64,000 nt of DNA from Pantoea allii (GTDB lineage Bacteria; Pseudomonadota; Gammaproteobacteria; Enterobacterales; Enterobacteriaceae), in assembly GCF_002307475.1 (NCBI RefSeq), contig NZ_NTMH01000030.1:248001-312000 (forward strand), in the 5' to 3' direction. Each line of letters opens with the position of its first letter. Position 1 is the stretch's first letter. The notes beneath the pieces were generated by a model. It made no database searches. It saw nothing but the letters and a program-made list of their open reading frames with translations, and was not told where the DNA came from. Shown here one piece after another: positions 1 through 6,111 of the stretch. A program made the position numbers and the translations under genes.

Positions 1-1098
1 ATTTCCTGTAAACAGGAAATCATCTGGGAACGTTTGAAGCCGTGCTGCATGTCTTAAGGTAATTCCATGGTTTTTCCACGGATGAACGAATCTTCCTTTA
101 GATGGGTTATGGCACCCAGTTGTGATAGTATTTGAGGGCAAATGTATCATCATTCTGCCATATACATCTTTGTGTCCTTCATACCCGTCACTGTGACATT
201 TTAATTGAAATTCTAATCCAGCATCAGCACGACTACCGTTTAAAACTGTAGCATTAAAACGCGCCTCCATATTTGGAGTAGGTTTCATATGTATGTTACA
301 AGGATCATTTATATTTACAGGACTAGATTCAAACTCTAAGCTTTCAAGCATTTTAAGAATTTCATCTTTATTATAGTTTTTCTTTTTACTAAAATGTTCT
401 GATAAATATCTTTCAATCAAAGCTGGAGTCAGTTTCTCGAAAACGGAAGATGCTGTACGCCACGCTTTTTTTCCATCAAACTTAACTTCAAAAGAAGATG
501 GGCTAAAATGTGTTTTTAAAGGAGGGAAATGAATTTCTTTTTTATCTTTATAAATATCATTTCTTACACCCAAAATGAAAACTCTTTTACGATTCTGTGG
601 TACCCCATAATCTCTTGCATTCAATATGGAGCAATGAGTAAGTGTATAATTATTGTCTTTAGATAGTTTTTTAAAATCGTCTAAGTAACTTTTGTGACGC
701 TCCCATAGAAGACCTGATACATTTTCAACTAAGAATATTTTTGGCTGAAACTCATCAACAAAAGCAAAATACCTTAAGAGTAATTTATTTCGTGGATCAT
801 TAACGCCCGAATCTTTTAATCTGTGGCTTGAGAAACCTTGACAAGGTGGCCCACCAAGAATCAATGATAATTCTTTTTTTTCTAATTTTAATTCAGCTCT
901 AAGCTCTTTAGGGCTTACTAAAAGTATATCTTTTTGTAAAAGCTTTGTTTCTCGTTTCAAACGATTAATTAAATTTTCTTTATACGTATGAGCGGCAGCC
1001 TTGTCGAATTCAATTGCAGCGACAACATCAACATATCCTAAATTATGAGCAGCTAAACTAAAACCACCTGCTCCCGCAAATAAATCTAATGCTTTCAT
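1..1098 (-). CDS. DNA (cytosine-5-)-methyltransferase, 3' end cut by window edge
   Basis: This protein transfers a methyl group from S-adenosylmethionine to C5 of cytosine in DNA. At least 366 codons are present and the frame is open to base 1, so the C terminus lies outside the window. Visible motifs, in order, are motif I DLFAGAGG near residue 5, the catalytic motif IV PPCQGFS with Cys about residue 86, motif VI ENV near 125, motif VIII QNRKRVF near 168, and the motif IX region RLQTFPDDF close to the window edge. The start at 1098 opens directly into motif I, as is usual for the family. The gene is very AT-rich compared with the region after 5 kb, which suggests acquisition. A restriction enzyme partner is not visible and could lie beyond the left edge. 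Orphan methyltransferase or half of a restriction-modification system cannot be decided here. Confidence 0.95.
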   Translation of the reverse strand, partial: MKALDLFAGAGGFSLAAHNLGYVDVVAAIEFDKAAAHTYKENLINRLKRETKLLQKDILLVSPKELRAELKLEKKELSLILGGPPCQGFSSHRLKDSGVNDPRNKLLLRYFAFVDEFQPKIFLVENVSGLLWERHKSYLDDFKKLSKDNNYTLTHCSILNARDYGVPQNRKRVFILGVRNDIYKDKKEIHFPPLKTHFSPSSFEVKFDGKKAWRTASSVFEKLTPALIERYLSEHFSKKKNYNKDEILKMLESLEFESSPVNINDPCNIHMKPTPNMEARFNATVLNGSRADAGLEFQLKCHSDGYEGHKDVYGRMMIHLPSNTITTGCHNPSKGRFVHPWKNHGITLRHAARLQTFPDDFLFTGN

Positions 1099-1470
1099 GG
1101 CTTTCCGAATAAAGGTTAAAACTTTTCCATTATACATTATTCATATTAAATGACAAGCTTTGTTTTTGTTGTGATTTAATTGGAATAACATGTTATTACC
1201 CTTTCACTTCTTGAAAATTATGATTTTAAACAAGAATAATTTTAACCTGTTTTTATCTATTGAGTGTTTTCATTTCACTGCATTTAAAATGTATGATTAG
1301 AGTTAATTATTCACTGACTATTTTATAACTATCTATACGAAATTTCCTGTGATTGCGTATGGCACTATACACCTTCGCTAAATCTGCTTCCGTCATAGCA
1401 ACCCTGCATCTGCTTACAACATAACAAACCCCACTCGCCCCCACCTCCGCAGGGGCAAGCCCATCAATCC
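1099..1470. other. AT-rich intergenic stretch
   Basis: This 372-bp stretch lies between the methyltransferase start and the end of the symE-like gene. It must contain the methyltransferase promoter, but I could not single out convincing -35/-10 boxes among many AT-rich candidates. No open reading frame of credible composition was seen. Confidence 0.5.
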
Positions 1471-1797
1471 TTACCAGTCAGTCAACCCAATCGCCTTCAT
1501 CACCCGTTTTCTCATATGCACAGGCAGTGACGCCAGTTCCTCGATCGATCTCACCCGCGTCCCGTTGATCACGTCCCTGGGTTTAAAGCTGATAATGATC
1601 CGCCCCCAGGTCACTTTCACATCCAGTTGCACCCCAATGGGAAAACCCGCTGTTTTCAACCAACAGCCTTTAAGCGTAATCGCCGGAATGCGGCGGTAAT
1701 CTGGAGTGCGGGTCACATAACCCACGGTCGCATAGCGCTGGGTGTAGTTTGTCTCTTTAGCTTCGTGGTGGCCTGAAATACAATCGCTGGCAGTCAT
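1471..1797 (-). CDS. symE: SymE family type I toxin-like protein
   Basis: This 108-residue protein matches SymE, the SOS-induced toxin of Escherichia coli, which has an AbrB-like fold and whose overproduction is linked to RNA decay or nucleoid condensation. The diagnostic core is the stretch beginning RYATVGYVTRTPDYRRIPAI and the following LKGCWLKTAGF and DVKV segments (about residues 21 to 62), which align in order with E. coli SymE. The C-terminal part is shorter and differs, as is common among SymE relatives. In E. coli symE sits beside the hsdRMS genes. Here the downstream neighbour is a C5 cytosine methyltransferase, again a DNA-modification context. Expression is probably limited by the antisense RNA SymR on the opposite strand and perhaps by LexA. 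The family assignment is firm, but toxicity of this copy is inferred. Confidence 0.88.
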   Translation of the reverse strand: MTASDCISGHHEAKETNYTQRYATVGYVTRTPDYRRIPAITLKGCWLKTAGFPIGVQLDVKVTWGRIIISFKPRDVINGTRVRSIEELASLPVHMRKRVMKAIGLTDW

Positions 1798-1870
1798 GAT
1801 TACTATTCCTTACTTAATAGTGATTGTGATCAGCGATGCGGATGTGTTGCCCCACATTCGTATCGCGCTA
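1792..1870 (+). ncRNA. symR: SymR antisense RNA
   Basis: The opposite strand across the symE start codon carries a segment that closely resembles the E. coli SymR RNA as I remember it. It starts at AGTCAT, the complement of the symE start, and runs through TAGTGATTGTGAT, then a hairpin and GCGCTAAAT. The hairpin is visible directly: 1833-1846 pairs with 1853-1866 over 14 positions with only G-U wobbles and a 6-nt loop. SymR is an antisense RNA that blocks symE translation in E. coli. The exact ends are approximate. Confidence 0.65.
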
Positions 1871-1876
1871 AATTAC

Positions 1877-1892
1877 CTGATGATTTAATCAG
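1877..1892. promoter_or_regulatory. Candidate LexA operator of symE
   Basis: The 16-bp sequence CTGATGATTTAATCAG has the CTG-N10-CAG spacing of LexA boxes. It lies upstream of symE, where the SOS operator is found in E. coli. The flanking T and A of the CTGT/ACAG consensus are replaced, so the site is weak at best. The same bases can form a small hairpin. Confidence 0.35.
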
Positions 1893-2209
1893 GGAGGCAG
1901 GAATGCATCGAGTGTGAAAAGAGAAAACTGCGAAAGGGCACGCAGAAAGATCTCGCTGATTTCAGAGAAGTTCATCGATTTTCGACCTGTATCCAGCTTC
2001 CCTCTTTGCCATCTCACAGACATATGAAAATCCAGGTAGATCAAGGCAGTTTCAAGCGCGGTTGAGGCTGGGGCAGACTGTTAAAAACACGCGATTTGAG
2101 CCGGTGTCAGGGAAGGGGGCGTTTTCTGTCGCATAACCACATTTCCCTGTCATGAAGACGCGTCATTAAAGGATGTGTGCTGCGTTCATGAAAAATGCTG
2201 TTTTAGCTG
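1893..2209. other. Intergenic region upstream of symE
   Basis: This 317-bp stretch lies between the symE regulatory region and the end of the Fic gene. It must hold the symE promoter on the minus strand. I see no open reading frame and no strong repeat. Confidence 0.4.
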
Positions 2210-2800
2210 TCATGGGTAAGGTGTAACGATGCGCCTGAATATCTGAGACATCGGTTCGTAGTTCACATAAACACCGTCTATATTAGCCTGAACCCATTCT
2301 TCTGGTGCGATATGGTCCCAGTCAAGGTCGTAACCAGCAGCAAGAGAAAGATGCTCAAATAATAAGCGCTGGACTCTGCCATTCCCTTCGCGAAAGGGAT
2401 GTATCATGTTAAATTCGCAGTAGTATTCAGCCGCTTTATCGCAGAAAGCATCTTTAGAAAGACCCGACAGCCAGTTATCGTTGTTTAATTTAGTGAATAA
2501 TTTATTGGCTTCAGCGGTGATCCTGTCGCAATGACAAAACCGTGTCCCGCCTTTAGAAATATCTACGGTTCGCAGCGTACCTGCCCATTCATAGAGATTT
2601 GAAAAAAGCTGTCTGTGAAGCTGGCACATATAAGCCAGGTTGTAGGGTGGCTGGCTGAACACGATGTCGTTCACTGTTATCGCAGTGATCTCTCTTTCAG
2701 CCTTTTCAAGCACATCGGTCTCTTCGATATTGAGCTTGTTTTTTAATACAGCGCTACCCGGATAGCAGTAATGATCATTAGCGGCATCATACTTATCCAT
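2210..2800 (-). CDS. fic: Fic domain protein (probable AMP transferase toxin)
   Basis: This cytoplasmic protein of 196 residues carries a complete Fic core. The active-site motif HPFREGNGR (His about residue 134) is intact, including the Asn and second Gly-Arg that bind ATP phosphates. Fic enzymes usually transfer AMP to a hydroxyl group of a target protein. The overall sequence resembles E. coli Fic, for example the starts YCYPG and LNI, the WAGTLRTVDI segment and the C-terminal PEEWVQAN region, but E. coli Fic has a degenerate motif while this one is canonical. The upstream ATG at 2806 overlaps the stop of the preceding gene, but an AGGAGG ribosome site lies 8 nt before the ATG at 2800, so I choose 2800. 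The gene is coupled to the antitoxin-like gene just upstream. The target protein is unknown. Confidence 0.9.
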   Translation of the reverse strand: MDKYDAANDHYCYPGSAVLKNKLNIEETDVLEKAEREITAITVNDIVFSQPPYNLAYMCQLHRQLFSNLYEWAGTLRTVDISKGGTRFCHCDRITAEANKLFTKLNNDNWLSGLSKDAFCDKAAEYYCEFNMIHPFREGNGRVQRLLFEHLSLAAGYDLDWDHIAPEEWVQANIDGVYVNYEPMSQIFRRIVTPYP

Positions 2801-2805
2801 AAGCA

Positions 2806-3267
2806 TTACCTCCTGTATTTTTTCAGGACACTTTCCAGCGATGGTTTTTCATTTGAAATATCAATGTCGATACCTTCCAGCTTTGAGCTACCTTTGAATT
2901 TTTTTAATTTTGTTTGCTCGTAATGCGCGTAAGGATCAAAAACGCCTGAACAAAAAACAAAAATGAATGAATCAACTTTTTGCTTCAGTTCCGTCCAGCT
3001 TTTGGCTTTGACATTGATTGTCAGAATGTCCGACACTTCTTGTTTTGATTGCTTAAAGTCTTCTTTATTACAGGCAGACTCTAATGCCTCTTTGTTTGAA
3101 GAGACAATGTTCTTAAGCTTTTTAATTTTAATGAAGAAGGAATCCCAGCCATTAACCTCGAGCTTATTATTCAGTTCTTGTTCAAAACTGTTCTTAAGCT
3201 CGAAGTAGGAGCCAAATTTTCTGAGATCATCTGTTGTCGATGCTTTCAATACTTCGCTTACTTTCAT
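2806..3267 (-). CDS. Putative Fic antitoxin with YhfG-like C terminus
   Basis: This gene directly precedes fic, and its stop codon lies a few bases before the chosen fic start. I chose the ATG at 3267 because AAGGTG lies nine bases upstream; an in-frame ATG at 3285 is the alternative. The 153-residue product is charged and Lys/Glu-rich. Its last 40 residues (from HYEQTKLKKF through SSKLEGIDI to ESVLKKYRR) resemble YhfG, the roughly 55-residue inhibitor encoded before fic in E. coli, which contains a similar RRLEGVEMP segment. The N-terminal 110 residues match nothing I recognise. I infer that this is an enlarged antitoxin that neutralises the Fic toxin, and that its N-terminal domain adds regulation or target binding. 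Gene order and coupling support the role; the similarity was judged by eye. Confidence 0.6.
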   Translation of the reverse strand: MKVSEVLKASTTDDLRKFGSYFELKNSFEQELNNKLEVNGWDSFFIKIKKLKNIVSSNKEALESACNKEDFKQSKQEVSDILTINVKAKSWTELKQKVDSFIFVFCSGVFDPYAHYEQTKLKKFKGSSKLEGIDIDISNEKPSLESVLKKYRR

Positions 3268-3920
3268 ATCGATTAACACCTTCATCACCAATAGGCGGTC
3301 TATTATACAATTAGAGCGAGAAGGATGCGCAGAGATTTTGTGAGGCATGGCCCGATACCTGCACAGCAGAGCATCCACAGGCCAGCCAACGTAAAATTTG
3401 GCACATGTCCCTCAGCATAAGCCAGTTAATCAGCCTGTCCTGTGTTCAGACATGGCTGCCAGCCACAGGTTTACTGAAAATAAACGCCGTGCCTCAAGGT
3501 AACGCTTGCAGCCTGTCCACCCTGAGCGGTTCACCCAGGTCCGCGCAGAACCCAGCCCCTGAGACAGGGAGGGGTTTTGCTCGTTAACACAGTCCTGAGC
3601 GTTAACGCCTCATCTCCTTCACGCGACCAGCGCTTTTCTCAGGCTTTTCGTTCTGTGCGACATGCCCAGTGCGCCCCTCACTCACCCAAAACCCACTCCA
3701 TCTCCACCCACATCAAAAAAATTTTAAAAAAAATTATTTTTTACGATCCATTCAGCCTGTTTTTTTCTCAGAAATATCCCTGGTAGATAAAAATAAAATC
3801 GGTGTCAGATAGGGAAATAAAGTCTGCCTTCGGAATAAGGCAGTATCTTATATAAGAAAGATCTGATGGCCTTAATAACACAATAACTCTTTTTAATTAA
3901 CATGCGGCGTTTTAAGTGTA
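3268..3920. other. Intergenic region, no gene supported
   Basis: This stretch of about 650 bp separates the Fic pair from the peptide operon. Short reading frames on the plus strand between 3405 and 3786 have no ribosome sites and no recognisable content. A Lys/Asn-type A-rich tract lies near 3715-3745. No repeat or mobile-element end was seen. Confidence 0.5.
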
Positions 3921-3949
3921 TTGCCTAATTAAAAAACCGCCACTAGAAT
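3921..3949 (+). promoter_or_regulatory. sigma70 promoter of the peptide operon
   Basis: TTGCCT at 3921-3926 is followed after exactly 17 bp by TAGAAT at 3944-3949. Each box keeps four or five consensus positions. It lies about 170 bp before the peptide precursor gene, which implies a long untranslated leader. Confidence 0.55.
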
Positions 3950-4006
3950 GCGCCGTGTCCGATAATGACGTTCTGTAACATGTTTATGTAAGACGATCAT
4001 TACGGT

Positions 4007-4064
4007 ATGCCAGGGAGGCAATTCCCTCGATCACCCTGGCATGGCATATCATGAAATATGCCAT
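4007..4064 (+). promoter_or_regulatory. Two inverted repeats in the leader of the precursor gene
   Basis: A 9-bp inverted repeat pairs ATGCCAGGG (4007-4015) with CCCTGGCAT (4034-4042). A second perfect 9-bp repeat pairs ATGGCATAT (4041-4049) with ATATGCCAT (4056-4064) around a 6-nt loop. They share two bases, so the two hairpins abut and could compete. No terminator T-run follows. They may stabilise the messenger or serve as operator sites. Confidence 0.45.
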
Positions 4065-4117
4065 CTGATATCATGCTCATATTACTTAATCGTAATAATA
4101 AAATAAGGAAATCACAG

Positions 4118-4309
4118 ATGAAAAAAATCAATATGTCTGAAGCAAGCGCAGTTGTCGGTGGAACAACAACGTGTGTAAACAGCTTTGAGCTGAACCTGGT
4201 GGGCGACGCCACGGTATGTAACGCAGTAAAAACCTGTACCGATAAAAATGGTGTGGTGACGAAAACTTTCACCCCAGCCGCTATCATCAACTGCGGAAAC
4301 GCAGGCTAA
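4118..4309 (+). CDS. Double-glycine peptide precursor (putative bacteriocin)
   Basis: This 63-residue peptide starts MKKINMSEASAVVGG, a 15-residue leader ending in Gly-Gly, which is the cleavage signal read by C39 peptidases of ABC exporters. The predicted core of 48 residues begins with TTTC and contains four cysteines (residues 19, 34, 40, 59) and three lysines. A C39 exporter and a thioredoxin-fold oxidoreductase in the same operon fit a cleaved, disulfide-bonded export product. The overall look (GG leader, TTCxxSFE start, KTCTDKxG segment) resembles a family of short enterobacterial proteins I associate with DUF4762, but I could not check this. I use the ATG at 4118 because AAGGAAA lies about eight bases upstream and the leader then has the normal form; an upstream in-frame extension to 4058 is unlikely. 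Antibacterial activity is inferred. Confidence 0.85.
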   Translation: MKKINMSEASAVVGGTTTCVNSFELNLVGDATVCNAVKTCTDKNGVVTKTFTPAAIINCGNAG

Positions 4310-4362
4310 GATATCGCTCTTTATCACTAAATAAGAGTAAATTTCAGTAATATTTATTCTTA

Positions 4363-4391
4363 AAGGCGTTGTGTATTATATACAACGCCTT
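4363..4391 (+). terminator. Intercistronic hairpin after the precursor gene
   Basis: AAGGCGTTGT (4363-4372) pairs perfectly with ACAACGCCTT (4382-4391) over 10 bp. No long T-run follows, so it is more likely a partial terminator or 3' stabiliser that raises precursor messenger above that of the downstream enzymes. Such an arrangement is common in peptide operons. Confidence 0.5.
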
Positions 4392-4443
4392 CCTGATAAA
4401 TACTGAATGTGCCTTATTGTTGTATTCAGGATCGAAGCCCGCC

Positions 4444-5115
4444 ATGAAAAAAAGAATTTCTTACGTGCTGGCCTATACCGTCTTTGTTGCGGTTATTTCA
4501 GCAGTGATTACCACCGCCTGGTTCCATATCTTCGTGTTAAATCAAACCAGCAGTGCAGAACAGCAGGTGCTGACCTCGCTTTCTACCGAGAAACTGGATA
4601 AAAGCCCGATTGCCGACGGCGACGATATTATCGAGATCTTCTCTTACGGCTGCCATTATTGTGAGATCAACGAAAAGAACGTAGACGAGCTGGAAAAACG
4701 GATGCCGCCAGGTAAAAAGCTGGTGCGTTTACACCTCAGCCTGGACAGTCAGGCCGGGCTGGCGCGCTATGCCCCGGTGTTCGCCACGCTGGAAGTCATG
4801 GGGATTGAAGAAGCCCATCGCCAGAGCGCCTATGATGCGGTGATGAAAGACAAGATTGATTTAAGCGATGCGACGCAGCGTGACGCGTGGCTGGAAAAAA
4901 ATAAGATTAACGTCGCGGAATATCACAAAGTCAGTCAGTCCGCCGACGTGAAAGCGCGTCTGGATTATATGACGCGCGTTTCGCAGTATTACGATATCAA
5001 CGCCACGCCGACCTTTATTGTCGCGAAAAAATGGATGGCGATTCAGGATCGTGATTTCCCGGCCTTCTCTGACAAACTGCTCTCTATTTTAGAAACAGGT
5101 AAGGCACCGGAGTAA
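4444..5115 (+). CDS. Membrane-anchored DsbA/DsbG-like thiol-disulfide oxidoreductase
   Basis: The 223-residue product starts MKKRISYVLAYTVFV and has one N-terminal membrane segment (about residues 5 to 30) followed by a periplasmic thioredoxin-fold domain. The redox site is C70-H-Y-C73 in the context SYGCHYCE, and the cis-proline loop is ATPTF with Pro about 189. The CPHC-like dipeptide (HY instead of PH) resembles other dedicated DsbA relatives. In this operon it probably oxidises or isomerises the four cysteines of the exported peptide in the periplasm. An upstream in-frame start at 4369 would place non-typical sequence before the membrane segment and overlap the hairpin, so 4444 is preferred. 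The next gene starts 2 bp after its stop. Confidence 0.88.
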   Translation: MKKRISYVLAYTVFVAVISAVITTAWFHIFVLNQTSSAEQQVLTSLSTEKLDKSPIADGDDIIEIFSYGCHYCEINEKNVDELEKRMPPGKKLVRLHLSLDSQAGLARYAPVFATLEVMGIEEAHRQSAYDAVMKDKIDLSDATQRDAWLEKNKINVAEYHKVSQSADVKARLDYMTRVSQYYDINATPTFIVAKKWMAIQDRDFPAFSDKLLSILETGKAPE

Positions 5116-5117
5116 TA

Positions 5118-6065
5118 ATGAAATTTTATGCCCTGTGGTGCGCGCTGTTCTGGCGGAACCTCACCGCCAGATGTCAGTGGCTGGCGTATAAGTTCCAGCT
5201 GGCTGGCTACAGGGCGCATTGTTTATTATTTCGGTGTTTCCACTACCGTATTATTTTTGCGTTTGCCCACGTCAGGCGTTTTTTAAAATTAATTCCGCGT
5301 GATGTGAAATGGCGCGCAGCGGTGGCGGAATCAAACCGTCAGTGCCTGCTGCGGGATAATAGAAAATTTGATTATATCTGGCTGACCCAGCGGCGAAAGT
5401 TGCTGATTGAGGCAGTGACCTACGGACAGAATCGCCGGTTGTTGCGCGAGCTGGCGGCCTGTTCGGCACAGCTTAACGACGTGGTGGAGCCGCTCCAGCG
5501 CGCAGGGCAGCCGGTGCTTCTGGCCCCGCTGCACATGGTCTCGGACATCCTGACCACGATGGTGGGCGCGGCGGCCTATCCGGGGAAAGCCACGGTGATC
5601 ACCTCCCGCAGTGCGGATGCGCATTCCGAAGCCGAGCGGCGGCTGGGTGGGTTAGATCTCACCTATTGTTCGATTCATGAAGATAATAAAAATATTGCCG
5701 GAAACTTAATGACCTCGGTGATGGCGGCGGCGGAGAATAAACGCAATATTATTTTATTCCCCGACATTACGCCGGACTTCACCCAGTTTGCCAGTAAAGA
5801 CAAAGCCGAGAAGTTACCTTGTCGCTTATTTGATCGTCCGGCCAGTTTACACAGCGGAATTATCCGGTTGGCCAGAATGATGTCCGCGCAGGTGGTGTTT
5901 TATCATCTTTATTTTGATAACGGATTAAAGATAGTAATTCACCCTCCCGTTGCAGCCAGAAAACTCAAGGATGATATGCCGCGCATTATCGAGCAAAGCA
6001 TTCGGGATTATTCGACTGACTGGATGCTGTGGCATTCCCACTCACTGTTTTTTATTAATGACTAA
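5118..6065 (+). CDS. LpxL/HtrB-like acyltransferase
   Basis: This 315-residue protein has the layout of lysophospholipid/lipid A-type acyltransferases: a basic, hydrophobic N terminus likely to sit on the inner membrane, then a catalytic domain. The segment LLAPLHMVSDIL near residue 138 corresponds to the catalytic His-acid motif, though here the acid is four rather than five residues after His. Further family-like parts are the RSADAHSEAERRLGG region, NIILFPDITPDF and the FDRPASLHSGIIRLARMM segment. Lipid A acyltransferases use acyl-ACP as donor, and this operon encodes its own ACP, ketosynthase, dehydratase and ketoreductase, so the acyl group is probably delivered from that ACP to the peptide or to a lipid. 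GGAG precedes the start. Acceptor and specificity are unknown. Confidence 0.7.
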   Translation: MKFYALWCALFWRNLTARCQWLAYKFQLAGYRAHCLLFRCFHYRIIFAFAHVRRFLKLIPRDVKWRAAVAESNRQCLLRDNRKFDYIWLTQRRKLLIEAVTYGQNRRLLRELAACSAQLNDVVEPLQRAGQPVLLAPLHMVSDILTTMVGAAAYPGKATVITSRSADAHSEAERRLGGLDLTYCSIHEDNKNIAGNLMTSVMAAAENKRNIILFPDITPDFTQFASKDKAEKLPCRLFDRPASLHSGIIRLARMMSAQVVFYHLYFDNGLKIVIHPPVAARKLKDDMPRIIEQSIRDYSTDWMLWHSHSLFFIND

Positions 6066-6111
6066 ACAGCCATCACAAGAGAAAAGAACAGGGCGTTTTA
6101 GGGGTTAAATT

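Noticed and set aside
3405..3786. Two short plus-strand reading frames
   Set aside because: No ribosome sites, no recognisable content and composition unlike the neighbouring genes.
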